Shown here in pieces: positions 9,407 to 20,269 of a stretch of 64,000 nucleotides of DNA. The DNA is from Crocodylus rhombifer (taxonomy: Eukaryota > Chordata > Crocodylia > Crocodylidae): the NCBI GenBank assembly GCA_038503035.1, contig JAVSML010001075.1, forward strand, positions 62,001 to 126,000. Direction: 5' to 3'. The notes below the pieces were generated by a model. That model saw nothing but the letters and a program-made list of their open reading frames with translations, did no database searches and had not been told where the DNA came from. A program made the position numbers and the translations under genes. Every line of letters starts with the position of its first letter. Position 1 is the stretch's first letter.

Positions 9407-9670
9407 AGAGAAGGTTCAGGCTGGACATCAGGAGACTACTTTACAGTTAGGGCTGCCAGGCTCTGGAATGGGCTCTGGAATGGGCTCCCAAGCGAAGTGG
9501 TGCTCTCTCCTACCTTGGGGGTCTTCAAGAGGAGGCTGGACAGATATTTGGCTGGGGTGATATGACCCTGGCACCTGTTCCTGCCCGAGGCAGGGGGTCG
9601 GACCTGATGATCTGTTTACATCTCTTCTATATACTAAGTACTATAATACTATGAACGTCTGTCCCTAGCC

Positions 9671-9960
9671 TTAGTGAAGAAGTTTACCAGATATCCACCC
9701 TAAACCTACTTGGCTTCAACTTCAAGCCCTTGGTCTCCCTGCAGCAAGAGAAAAGGTGCTTTCCCTCTTCTCTAGACTGCGAACATACACTCAAGAGATC
9801 CCAGCAGAGGCCCACACTGCCAGTTACAGAGAAAGACAGAACCCCACAGTCCGCATCAATCGTGCAATGGGGTAAAATCCCATCCCAACCCCAAATCCGG
9901 TGACCCGGCTGACCCCAAGCAGAGGGGCAAGACCCTTTAGGCAGGAACATCCCGCTCGGG
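9671..9960 (-). mobile_element. Old CR1, third piece
   Basis: TTAGTGAAGAAGTTTACCAG and CCACCCTAAACCTACTTGGC continue the old CR1 interrupted at 7526. The part from about 9790 (GGGGTAAAATCCCATCCCAA) matches 5925-6080 and represents a more 5' part of an old LINE. Confidence 0.65.
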
Positions 9961-10379
9961 CCCCAGCAGGGGCCCTGCTACAGCCCAGCTGCCGTTTCTT
10001 ATTTGAAATTTGGCTTTAACTTGTGAATGACGCTGGTCCCTTAACAGCGCGGGGCAGCCCGCAGCGCCCTTGGCGGCATCGGGAGGCACGAGGAGCTCGG
10101 CCCTCCGGCCTGACCTGGCCCGAGGCTGCCGGCTGGGCACGGCCGGGTCCGAGCGGCCGCAGGGCCGGGACAAGCCGCAGAGGCCCTTTGCCCCCAAGCA
10201 GCCGCAGCGCCCGGCGGGGCGGGCTGCGGAAGCCGAGAGGCCGGGCCGGCACAGGCGCTGGCTCCGCCCGGCACAGACGCGGCGGGAGGGAAGGCGCGCG
10301 CGGCCGGGGCTGCAACCCGACCGGGCCCGGGCCGCTCCCATCCCAGTGCGCGGCGGGGGACACGGAAGGGGCTGCTTAC

Positions 10380-10394
10380 CCGGCGCCGGATCCG

Positions 10395-10431
<37 letters not shown>

Positions 10432-10560
10432 GCCGCCGCCGCTCAGGCTGCGCACCCGACCCCCGCTGGCCGCCTGCCCCCGGCCATGCTGAAGAGCAGC
10501 AGCAGCTGCCTCCGCGGGCGATGCAGGGAGCCGGAGCCGGAGCCGGAGCCAGGGCCCGGC
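10380..10560 (-). other. Candidate first exon of a leftward gene, with (CAG)11
   Basis: The minus strand reads from the CCAAT-box region through an ATG in good context (CAGCATGG, near 10488) that opens a short uORF of about 14 codons. It continues through (CGG)4(CAG)11 and ends with CCGG followed by the donor GTAAGC (GT at 10379-10378). The 5' end is not defined. The exon looks non-coding or 5'UTR; frames through the CAG tract lack a convincing ATG. Assignment to LRRC20 is by expected gene order only. Confidence 0.4.
10397..10441. repeat. (CTG)11(CCG)4 trinucleotide tract
   Basis: Eleven uninterrupted CTG units (10397-10429) are followed directly by four CCG units. On the minus strand this reads (CGG)4(CAG)11 inside the candidate first exon. 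Confidence 0.98.
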
Positions 10561-10952
10561 CGGGAGCCAATCAGCGCGGGGCGGCGCGGCGCGGCGCGGC
10601 CCGGCCCCGGGGCTCTGCGCCGGCAGGCGGCGCCCGCTCTCCCGGCCCCGGCCGGCGGCCGCTCGGAGCCCCTGGCAGTGTCAAGGAGCCGAGCGCGGAG
10701 TCGCCCCCCGCAGGTCGGTTGCTCGTTCCCGGTTCCTTTTTCAAAGCTGATCCTAACACAAATAACGCGTGGGAGTCGGGAGTTAGAAAGAGTCAGAAAG
10801 TCATCAGAAATGTGTATTGGTGAATAAAGAGGTAATATAACATATCACCTAGCAGGTCTATTGCCCGGAATAAGAAGCTGGTTGTTTTCTGTTCCCCAGG
10901 TGACCCTGGATGGCCCCTTCTCTGAACCGGTTCCTGAAGGCAAGAACCTCTT

Positions 10953-11126
10953 AGGGTGATCTCTCTTACTAGACCAACTACCTCGTTGGGATAACATTAT
11001 CCAAGCTTTCCAGTGCAAGACTTTGTCTCTCCCATGGTGTGATCAGACCTGAGGGAAGATGTCTTGCATTGAAAAGCTTGTTTCATTTATTCCAGCTGCA
11101 CAGTTGGTCCAACAAGAGATCACCCT
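10953..11126. mobile_element. Short inverted-repeat (MITE-like) element
   Basis: The left end AGGGTGATCTCTCTTACTAG and right end CCAACAAGAGATCACCCT are inverted copies, continued by AGACCAACTAC and CAGTTGGTCC. The interior has AAGCTTTCCAGTGCAAGAC and its mirror GTCTTGCATTGAAAAGCTT, so the whole 174 bases is an imperfect palindrome. Related AAGCTTTC/CTTCTTC repeats appear at 40690-40860 and 41455-41560. Confidence 0.7.
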
Positions 11127-11568
11127 ACAAAATTTTTGCCTCTCCTGTCATTTCTGGACCATCACAGCTACATGGCTCTTACACTACCGCTTTTTAAACA
11201 TTTCTCAAACATGGATGGGTAGAAGTGCAACCAGTTTTCCAGATGACAACTCACCAGTGCCTTGAACAGTATTTCCTCCTTTCTGTTGGAATTATCCTGC
11301 CCAATCCATTTACCTCTCTAATAACTGCATGACACTGATTACTCATAGTTACCTTATGACCAATTAATGAACCCACATCTTTCTCCTTCTCTGTCATTTC
11401 TGCCTGGTGGGCTCCCAACTTACAGCAGAATTTTATTGTTACTGCTTCCTAAATGCATGACTTTCCATTTCTATTATTCCAGTCACTGGGATCATTCAGT
11501 TTCTCCTGTGATGAGCAAGGTGTCAAGGATCCAGCATATCTGCGTGACCACATCCCCTAGCATAAGAC

Positions 11569-12440
11569 TTACCATGTGTCCAGGGCTGGCGAGGCTGGTG
11601 GTTCAGCATGAGGCTCCCTGTCAGCAGTGGTGTCTGGCTGTGCCTGGTGTCCATGGCCTGAGGTGAGTGGCAGGCCACTGCCTGGCCAGTGGCCCCCCCA
11701 GGGAGGAGCTGGTGCTGCTGGCAGCCAGTGGTGGCATGGCCAGCCACTCCTCATGGTAGGGTGTGGGGCTTGGCCAAGGGCAAGGCAGCTGCTGGGCACG
11801 GCTCTCCAAGCTGCCAGTGGATACAGCAGCTGGGGAGGTGGGCGAGGTGGGGCACTGAAGGCCTGAGGTCTCCTCCTCCGGTGACATGCCACCAGAGGCG
11901 TCAGGGCAGAGTCTGAGCAAGGGCAGGCTGCCCCTTCTGGTGGCACTCGCAGGGGTGCAGCTTGTGTCCAGGGTGCCAAAAAGCAGGTCAGCTTCCTCAC
12001 GAAGGGCATGGTCTTCTGGGCACAATCGGACCAATGATTGAAGTTGGTCACAGCCACCCATGGTGCCTGCAAAACCTTGGCCTTCACACAGTACTGCCGT
12101 GCTGTCTGGGAGTGGCCTTGCACATGTGTCCTAGCTGAAATGGGCTCATAAATGTGGGCATTTGAGTGCCTTCCCCAAACGAACTGCCGCTGGACATTAG
12201 CTCGATCCAAGAGCACAGCAAGGTCATGCACTTCTTCACAAGTCCAATTGGGGCCCTGAGCACCTGGGGTGGGCATGGGCATGTGGGTGGGGCTCGGGCT
12301 CGACAGAGACAATGTGCTGGACATGCTCCTCACCCTGGTTCTCTGGGCCCCCACATGGCTGTCCCTGCAATGCTAGCCCTGGTTGGCTGCCAGCAGCACC
12401 CACGACAGGAGCACAGCCAAGGATGGGGAGTTGCACAGTA
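11569..12440 (-). pseudogene. Myb/SANT-like DNA-binding protein of transposon origin, frameshifted
   Basis: The minus-strand frame contains GPNWTCEEVHDLAVLLDRAN, then RHSNAHIYEPISARTHVQGH and QTARQYCVKAKVLQ. This is the pattern of a Myb/SANT-like (Myb_DNA-bind_4 type) trihelix domain, common in reptile repeat-derived ORFs and in the second ORF of PIF/Harbinger elements. The acidic/Ser-Pro-rich tail continues in another frame (LREEADLLFGTLDTSCTPAS over 11621-12061), so there is at least one frameshift. It probably bound transposon ends or assisted a transposase. A host retrocopy of a ZSCAN29-like gene is an alternative. No SCAN or zinc finger is seen. Confidence 0.6.
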
Positions 12441-12879
12441 GAAGCGCTTCACCACAGTGCCTGCAAAGAGACAGAGCTGGTGTTGAGCAGGAGCAGGGAG
12501 CAGGTGCTGGCCCTGCTGCCATAGAGAGCAGGGCTGGCAGCCCTGGGAGGAATCTCAGGGCTGAGCAAGGGATGCAACAGATTGCAGGCCTTTGCAACAT
12601 TCTCCTATGGCCAAGGAGCAGCTCCAGATAGGGGACAGGACAGGCAGAAGCTATTTGAGTCCTGTCCAGTTTGGCACAAGGGGGCCTGGTGGGCTCCTGC
12701 AGAGAGCACTGGCTCCTCTAGGTTCCCTGTGTTGTGTGTCCCAAGGCACAAAGTGGCTGGAGGCTTTTATAGTCTGCAGCGAGGGGCTGCCAGAAAGCAG
12801 TCCAGCCCTTGGGGAGGAGAGGCAGCCAGCCAGGAGCTCTGGGACTGGGCTCTGGCCGGCCCCTGAGTGGTTAGGTAGA

Positions 12880-13125
12880 CAGAGCACTGAAGCCTCTGTG
12901 TTAATGTGTATTAATGTGTCTACACATGCGTTAATGTACTTTAACTAATCATGCCTATATTTGATACTTGCTTTATGCAGGTGTCAAATTTAGGCACTAT
13001 TAACCTAAAATCACTATTTTTAAGGCACATTAGGGGCACACACATGTAGGTGTGCACCCTTAATGCACCTTTAATCGAGCTAATACACATTAAATGCCCA
13101 TGGGTAAACATGCCCATAGACAAGC
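12880..13125. mobile_element. Probable DNA transposon with TTAATG-rich inverted ends
   Basis: TGTCTACACATGCGTTAATG on the left and an inverted relative on the right (AATGCCCATGGGTAAACATG) frame a symmetric AT-rich body with repeated TTAATG/CATTAA. A related motif (TGTGTAGACATGCCCATG) occurs at 62139. No ORF is supportable. Confidence 0.45.
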
Positions 13126-13129
13126 AAAA

Positions 13130-14150
13130 CAGCTCTTCACCTTTAAAGTAGGCATAATTTTTGTGTCCCTAGCCTGAATCATGTCCTTGTTGTTTATAAG
13201 GGATATTGAACTGTTCTGAACCTGGACAAGCACAATCTCCCTCTGATTAGGGTTTGGATCTTTGCCTGCTTGTTCTCCGTGGTTTTATGCCCCTTTAGTC
13301 ATGTAATCCTAATGAAAACCCTCTTCCCAAGGGCATAGGGCTGCCTGAGGCAGCCATGTACATCTAAGGGAAGTTATTTTCCCCTTCACTGGAGCATCTT
13401 CCCCTTTGGCTTTAATTAGCAGTATTTTTTTAATTAAACCAACAGTCTAGTTAAGAAAGAGCAGTTAATAGAGGGCAGTCCTTCTCAAAAGGCTCTTTCC
13501 ACAGTGTCTTTTGTTTTCTATTTATTTGTGTTACTGATTTTATAGGACAATATTTTCCAGGCTGTCTCTACAGTTTGTACACATTCATATTTTTGTAAAC
13601 TGAAGATATATGAAATCAACTTTGCTTTGCTTTTAAATGATTTTCTAATGTACTCTCTCAAATAAGGAATCAAGATTCTTTAGGCTTCTTATTTTAAGTG
13701 CTGTCCCTGAAAATGCTGGAAGGTTAAAAGACATTTAAATAAAGAAGTGCTTGAAAAATCCAGTTGCCATGTTAGCTCCAGTAACTAGGAAGCTTTCCCT
13801 GGCAAGATCCACAAATCTTGCCAAAACTAAACTTTTGTTCATAAAAGAAAACAAACTTCTAACTATTATGATTGTAAAGCTCATCTTTAATCCCAACCAA
13901 AAAGCAGAATATTGCAGAATTGTTTTCTTAAATCTGCAGACAGAGAGCTTCAGTGCCTCCACTGCTACTCGTTAACTTCCCCAACAACCAGACAAAATAA
14001 AATGCAACAGTCCCGCTTTCTGCCCACAATATTTTGAGTAGCACCTGTGAAAAGCAGCAGATTTAGGCATTGATACTCTTCACTGATGCTTATATAGGGG
14101 TGAGGATTAAAAAACAGAGGGTGGGTATGGAGTCTTAATGGAATGTGAAT
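13130..14150. other. Unassigned intergenic DNA
   Basis: I see no gene, structured RNA or clear repeat in this AT-rich stretch. Confidence 0.5.
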
Positions 14151-14151
14151 G

Positions 14152-14178
14152 CTCTTTTCTTTTCTTTTCTTTTCTTTT
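14152..14178. repeat. (CTTTT)n microsatellite
   Basis: Five near-perfect CTTTT units, immediately left of the DNA transposon at 14193. Confidence 0.9.
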
Positions 14179-14192
14179 CCCTTGCAGTATTT

Positions 14193-15100
14193 CATAGGCA
14201 CTGAGGACATTGGGGCCTGAGAGCCCTGGACCCCCTCGGGAACCTGTCCCTAATTGGGTGGAACAGTCTCAAAATGGGAGCATCAAGTCCTGGTCCCAAG
14301 CTGCATGACTGAGGGACAGCATTTGTCTTGGGTTCCTAATATAGGGCACGGATCCAGCATTTCCGTTCACCGTGGAAAAAACATGGAAACAGCAGGTTTC
14401 CCTTTGCAGGCTGGCAGGGGTCCAGTCTGCAAGGGGCTGCAGGGAGCGTGGTGCAGGGGGTGTCACGTGCATGTGGCCATGAATACAACCCAGACAATGG
14501 TGGAGAGCAGCCCCCCCACCCCAGCTGCCTGCAGGTAAGTGCATATAGGGGGGCAGATTGAGGCCTCCACAGTGAGGAAGGGAGCTGGGCTGGGGGTGCT
14601 GCCCAGCCAGGACAGTGCATCAGGGTCAAGGCAGGGAGTGGGACAGAGCCAAATGTGGCTCATTGTGGGGAGATGCCTCCTTGCTACTGTGCACACTCCC
14701 AGGGAGGAGGGTATGGTGGGGCATGAGCCCCACAGATTTGTGAGTAAGGTGGGCATGGATGCAGGCTGCCTGCTGCAAGTCTGGGGCTCCTTGCCCTGCT
14801 GGCCTCCCCCAGGAGCCCTGCACCAGCCGTGCCACCATGGCAAGGCACCCCCCTACCTGCCTGGCAACAGTGGGGGTGGCAGCGTGGAGTTGTGCCCCTT
14901 GCTGCTGCCCGGCAAGTGGGGGCAGCTTGCCATGGTGGTGCAGGACTCCCATGGGGAGGGCAGTAGGGCAGAGAGGCCCAAGTCCGCAGCAGGCAACCCA
15001 CATCTGTCTCCACCCCCCATGCGCTCTGCTCAGCTCTGCTCTGCTCTGGCTGTGTACCCCTACCCCATCCCCCCGGCAAAAATAAAAATCAGCACCTATG
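14193..15100. mobile_element. DNA transposon with CATAGGYRCTGA ends and a foldback interior
   Basis: The left end CATAGGCACTGA (14193) and right end TCAGCACCTATG (ending 15100) are inverted repeats. The interior is GC-rich, lacks a transposase and contains a large imperfect palindrome centred near 14875. Long reading frames on both strands mirror each other because of this symmetry and are not believed to be genes. Confidence 0.6.
14757..15010. repeat. Large imperfect palindrome, GC-rich
   Basis: GGCTGCCTGCTGCAAGTCTG, GCCCTGCTGGCCTCCCCCAG and CCACCATGGCAAG on the left arm are mirrored by GCCATGGTGGTGCAGGACTC, GGGAGGGCAGTAGGGCAGAG and GCAGCAGGCAACCC on the right arm. Confidence 0.75.
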
Positions 15101-15109
15101 GATGGAATT

Positions 15110-17040
15110 GCTAAACAGGATTCAAAGACAGATTCCTGCTGGGAATCTCTATATCCTTCTCCTCCTCCTCCCTCCCCCTAGATGAGACTTGGCTTCTTAC
15201 CAGGACACCACTGGACAGCAAGATCCCCTACTCTTCCCTTCAGTCTTTGATTTAATTCAGTGACTCAGGACATTCAAGGTCCTTGCATAGGATGAATGAA
15301 GAAATATATACGGTTGCATATGGCAGACAAACTTACATATGAAGCTGGAAGATCAAAATATGATGGAGGAAAATATGAAACTAAAGGAGTGAATGTAGGG
15401 AGAAAACGATACGATGAGACAGAAAGGAAATAGGGAATGGAGGATAGTTCAGAAAAAATATATATTATGATGTCTAATGCCAAAGGAATTCTTAGCCATA
15501 GGCAGGATTGTCAAACAGTTAAAACAAAAGCAAAGTGATGCAGTATGAAGTTTGTAAACATGTATTACAAAGAAAGATGATTGATGTTTTGTAATAAAAC
15601 ACAATACACAAACAGGAAATACTGTATTCTTCTAATTTATAAAGGTTTGGTTTATGAACAAGGAAGCAGTTATTTTCATCCCAGCTAATAAGCTTAAATA
15701 TCAGGGCTTTTAGTGTATTTTTTTTGTGGAGCAAAAGTTACTGCAAGAAATTGCTGAACTGTTTAGCAAGTTATGTAGTATTTGAGCCTATCTATCTAAC
15801 TGAACTTTCATATTGTCGGGGTAAAGCAGATGAATATAGGGCAAAAAAAGTAAACAAAGCACCATTGTTGAAAATAAATGTGAGGAAAAAGTAGGTAAGT
15901 AAAGGAGAGGAAAGTAGGGATGAGGAAGGTATGAGCATGAAAGACAAGGGATCCATTCTTATTGCAGTCCTAAAAAGAGATCAGCTCATGCTAAAGTAAT
16001 TTTTCTGTGGGACTCTTCCTTTAATACAGACTCTATGTGCCCACAGGTTTCTAATCTAGCATCAGGAATTCAGTCCTATGTTACTTACACTTAGCATTCA
16101 GTGGAAGATTTGGTTTATGGAAATGCCAGATTGAACAACTGCTGTATAGACTTGAAGTTTAGTTACTGTTGAAACTTCCACTCATTAACTTCTCCTATAT
16201 TAAAAATAAAAAATGGAATTGACTGTTATTCCATTAAAAAAATTAGGTAAACATAACATTTCACAATAGAAAGAAAGTATTATTTGGTCAGTAGGACCAA
16301 CAAATAAAACCTGGGCACCCATTAACTTTTTTGCTTTGGGTACATGTTTTCAGCAGCTTCTCAAAATGTATAACTCCCATGCACCCAACAACAGCAGCTC
16401 TTGCAGCTGCCACTGTTACTTCTGCTGCTGTTCATGTGTTAGCTGCTGGTCTCCTGGGGTTAATTTGTTTTGCTCTGTCTTCAGATCTGTTGCTATTTAG
16501 CTTTGAGTTTGCCTAGGCCAAGCAGTTGCAGTTGTTATCACATTGTAGCTTTGAAGGTCGTTTTTTTTGCCCTAGAAGACTCTGAAGGCCTGTCTCATTT
16601 GTATAGGAAGACTTTAGCTGTTCTCCAATTTCTAAAGGAACATTTTAGGTTTTGGCATGTATATCAATTTGGTGTGACATGGAATAAGGCCCACATTCCT
16701 GAGGACAAAACTTTTACTGTAGAAAATATTGTATGTGATGCCTGTAGGGGACTGATGCTTTCATGCCTGTGGTGCTTGTCCAAATCTCACCCAGGACAGC
16801 AGGAATTAAAAGACAGTAACCATCTCCTGGTTGCTCAGTGAGAAATGGGTTGCCCTCACTCCCAAGTGGATTAGTATCCACATCACAAAAAACTTCCTTA
16901 CAGTTAGCTTGCAGCCTCATCAAAGCTAAAAACTAAGCATAGAAGATGACTTTCTTATTTACTATAGACTTTGTCTGTACTCAAAGTCCCTGATCATCCT
17001 TTGTGCCAGAGTTTTAAGCTACCTTTGTGTTGCCTCAACC
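15110..17040. other. Unassigned intergenic DNA
   Basis: AT-rich, with only short frames and no recognisable family. No gene is supported. Confidence 0.45.
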
Positions 17041-18560
17041 CAGGGCTGCCGGAAGCTGAGATGGCCTGAGCATTGTTTAAAAGCACTCTGTGACCTACTG
17101 TAAATTTCATGGGCTGCGATGGCCTTCAGGGAATCCACCCCAGCAGCTGGCACCCATTGGAGCACAGAAGCACTCTGACTGTGCTCCTTTCTCTGGCATG
17201 GCTTTTGTGGCCAGTCCTTTGCTGCTCAGGGATTCTCTTATGCTAAAGAATCTCTGAGTAGCTGAATCCTAGGCTTCCAGCTAACTTGCACTGGTGCAAG
17301 TAAAGAACATGGGGGAGTTTAAGAGGGATCCAAGGCCCCTGTTAAGAGGCTTTAAGAGGCGAGAGAACAGCAGGCTAGAGCTGCATTCTGGTAGGGATGG
17401 CTGAATTTAGGCCAGTTGCATTAGAGGAGGAAGCTCAGCTGTGCAAGCTGCAGCAGAGAAAATGAGGCAGCTTATTGAGCTAAAGGGAGTCACCTAGGCC
17501 AAGGGAATGGCATGTGATCAAAACTGGGTGGAGCCCAGGGAGATGCATTCTCAGGTCTGAGGTAGAGCAGGAGTTAGGTCCTCTCTTAAGGCTCTGTAGG
17601 GAACATAGAAACAGAAACATAGGGTGGAGAAGTGTTTGTAATGTGCAGAGACCTAAGGTAGAGCAGATTATGTTAGATGTTGGTGAGTTTATGGTTGTGT
17701 TTTGAGGTTCAGCTTAACCAGAGGTTTGGGTTGCACCTGAAAGGGTGGGTAGAAGTTAGAGGGGTACCTGGAAGGACATGCTGTAAAAGCAGCTTGGTTT
17801 GGGGTCAGAGACCTGGAGGGCTGTTATGGAGCAATACTGGGCTGGCATGGGATCAGGGGCCTACAGAGTTGGTTAAGTTAGGCCAAGGTTATGAGGGCTA
17901 AGGCTAGGCAGTGGTGCTGAAGCCTGGTAAGAGGGGCTGAAACTGAAGCAGGGGCACAGACACAGGGTAATGGGAGAGCCTTGTTAGGTATAGGTGCCTA
18001 ACAGGCTAAGTTCAGGCTAAACAAGGCTAGAGGGCACAATGAATAAACCTAGAGTAATCTATGTGAGGCAGCAGTAAGTGGCTGGAGGCCATGATTAGAG
18101 AGCTCTTAAGGTACAATTGGGCCAAGTTGAGTCATGACCAGCATCATGGAGGCACAGGTGCCAATAGCATAAGCAGTGCTTTTCAGTAAACTGTTGGCAT
18201 GAGGAGGACTGGGGTGTCCTGTTAAACAGAGCTAAGATGAGAACAAAATCCCAACAGCTCACTCAAGGACTCCAGGAGACAGTCTCAAAATACAAATTAC
18301 CTAAAAATGTGGCAGGAATGGGGGTGGAGGGTAACCTGAGGAGCCAGGGATGGGGATAGGATTAGTTCAACCACCAGGGAGCACCACAGCTGCCTCCAAG
18401 CTGTCCTGTTTCAGGGAGACCAGAATCTGGCCCAAGACGGTTAGGAAGGATTCCTAGCAGTTTGGTGCTAGGTCAGCTACAACGCTGAGTTGGACCACAT
18501 TGGAGAGAGAGCGAGCCCTAACAGTTTCCAGAGTCTACTGCTGTGTCAATTAAACTGCAA
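17040..18560. other. Unassigned purine-rich stretch, possibly an old repeat
   Basis: About 1.5 kb rich in AGG/GGCTA words (GAGGCTTTAAGAGGCGAGAG, AACAAGGCTAGAGGG and similar) with a texture unlike its neighbours. It could be an old LTR or DNA transposon, but I cannot define ends or coding domains. Confidence 0.3.
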
Positions 18561-20260
18561 AACCCAGTGGTAGGAGCCTAGAAGCCTCTGGAACTGTCTG
18601 CATTGGATCTACTAACAGCAGATGTGAATGGGTGGGAAATCACTGGTAAAATTTCCTATTGTAGACAATAGTCCCCTGAGAGAGAGGAAAGCCCCTGTGT
18701 CAGGGCTAAAACAGAATATCAAGGCTATATGGAAGATGACTGCTCTGCCAGTGCTTATGTTGTACCTGTGCTGTGGATGGAGAAGAGGACCTCAACCACC
18801 ACATCTGCAAACCTGCCACATCACCCCACAGTATCCTGTTATTGGCATATGCTCCCAGTCCCAACTCTGTATTTCTAAAGAGTCCATATTTAGTTGATTT
18901 CTGCTGCCCTGTGGACCCTCTGCTTTCTTGGGTGTGAAGTCACTGTTGTTCCAGGGTTGAGTTCTCCTTGGAGGTTGCATCCCTCCTGAAGTCAAAATGA
19001 CTGCTACTTTTCACCAGTACTAAATTCAACGTATCTTTTAAATCAAGTATGAATTTTCTCCTATAATATGTATTTAAAGGTCAATGATGGATGTGTTGAG
19101 CTGGTAATTTGCAAGTCAAAACAATTCTTGTAATAAAGTAAAGTGTTACTGGTATTGTGCTTATAACTATATATATATATATATATATATAGCCACTCAT
19201 TCTTTACCTATTACAATCGATTATTAGATTGGAAAAGGAACAGATGTCAGCATTCCCTTGTTGCACCTATAAGCTAATACGCGTCTATTCATGATGCCAA
19301 AATGTGGTTTAACTCAGAAGAGTCTTATCTTCTTTCCATAGCTACCCATCTCCTTTCTTGTGTGGTTTGAGCAGTGGCAAAATATTAGAAAATGGTGGTA
19401 TGTGGCTGATCATTACTGACTTCAGAATAAACACAGGTTAACACAGGCAATTTGTACCACACTTAGTTGTCCCTTTTCAGGATGTCTGGACACTCAGGAT
19501 CATATCGTCAAATCAAGTTATGATCCGTGCATATTTTGACATTGTCTTTCCCATAGTAACAAGCTATATTTTTTTTAATGTATAGTTTTAATTGTGGAAA
19601 AGAGCAGAGTTGGTAAAAGGAAAAAAAAAGTGAACTGCATCACTGTAAACAACTACAGTAGTATTACATGGTTACTGCGGCCCTCTCTTGCCTTAAGATG
19701 TTGGATTCTGATACTGGTTAGTGGTCTAAAGCAGGGGACTCTAACTCCCAAGTGGGCAGAGACCAGGCCAGTGGGGGCTGCCCACACCACGGTCAGCCAC
19801 AGCCACCTGTGCTGCTGCACCATGTGCTGGTGTGCACTGGCTTCCCACAGCTGCACTTCCGAACTTCACTGAGTGACCAGATGGGGAAAGTGTAAGAGAA
19901 AAGTTGTAGCAAAGGCCCAGAGGCAAGGATTTCTTAGGGTGATTGGTATCTTACCCCACAACTGTGTAGTAAAATTAGGCAAGCTGTTGAACGCAATATG
20001 CCTTTTGACAAATGAAGAATGTCAGAAATTCAAAAGCTTGTCTAACTATTGTGCAGTTGGCCTAATAAAAGATCCTTCTCTCTCAGGTGATGCAAGTCGT
20101 CTTTCCTGTCCCCTGCGGCAGCCTCTTCTGCCTTCTGGATGTTGCAGATTAATTCTGGGGCACAACGACCAGCCTGTGCTGCCTGTTCAGGGTTTGGGGG
20201 TTTTGCCAGTAACTTGTCCCGAGGCGCTTTACTGGCCCAACCAGCTTTTTGTGTGTGCTA
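18561..20260. other. Upstream flank of EIF4EBP2, mostly unassigned
   Basis: Contains the (TA)n tract listed separately. A GC-richer block at 19735-19870, starting AGCAGGGGACTCTAACTCCC, may be a hAT-like fragment. No gene is seen. Confidence 0.4.
19168..19191. repeat. (TA)n microsatellite
   Basis: About twelve uninterrupted TA units, roughly 1.66 kb upstream of the EIF4EBP2 start codon. Confidence 0.97.
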
Positions 20261-20269
20261 GTGATGATG

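Larger units (their letters stand above)
8279..9654 (+). mobile_element. CR1 LINE, plus strand, about 1.4 kb
   Basis: A 5'-truncated CR1 begins inside the RT (AGTTATAGGCCAGTCAGTCT) and ends with the CR1 tail (ACTATAATACTATGAA). RT pieces are readable in shifting frames: NQHGFIEGRSSLTNLVSFYD and HLDFKKSFDSFP at 8384-8605, SGVPQGLVLAPVLFNIFISD at 8658-9089 with the catalytic box degraded (FTDNTKLW instead of FADD), and the C-terminal RPQLEYCIHFWAPHFKRDV at 9044-9406. It is less decayed than the surrounding old CR1. Confidence 0.9.
7527..9670 (+). mobile_element. Non-autonomous PIF/Harbinger-like element, copy 1, with a nested CR1
   Basis: The termini are GGCTAGGGACAGACATTACA on the left and GTCTGTCCCTAGCC on the right. 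Flanking triplets ATA and TTA are a possible decayed 3-bp target duplication. The body (7527-8278) matches copy 2 at 49206-50459 in inverse orientation: AACTGGTTTAAACCTGTA, AGTTCAGTGCACATAAACC-like and ACCTGCAAAGATTGAATCAA blocks. A CR1 sits about 16 bases inside the right terminus. No transposase is present. Superfamily is inferred from the 3-bp duplication. Confidence 0.65.
10020..10750. promoter_or_regulatory. CpG island 1: promoter of a flanking gene, probably minus-strand
   Basis: A sharp rise to very high GC with dense CpG, bounded by AT-richer sequence. It contains a CCAAT box (GAGCCAATCAGC at 10565-10576), GC boxes, a GAGCCG tandem (10529-10550) and a GGCGC tandem near 10580. A consensus minus-strand splice donor at 10379 suggests transcription to the left. 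In human, LRRC20 lies beside EIF4EBP2 in divergent orientation, so this could be its promoter; no LRRC20 coding exon is in the window. Confidence 0.65.

Noticed and set aside
10023..10823. Long GC-rich frames on both strands of CpG island 1 (up to 266 codons), including a poly-Leu stretch resembling a signal peptide
   Set aside because: They overlap each other in several frames, have Arg/Pro/Ala/Gly composition typical of CpG islands, and the poly-Leu is simply the CTG repeat. No domain is recognisable.
10953..11126. Possible microRNA hairpin
   Set aside because: The inverted-repeat ends and sequence related to dispersed repeats make a MITE-like element the simpler reading.
14254..15114. Frames up to 191 codons on both strands
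   Set aside because: Inside a TIR element with a foldback interior; no domain.
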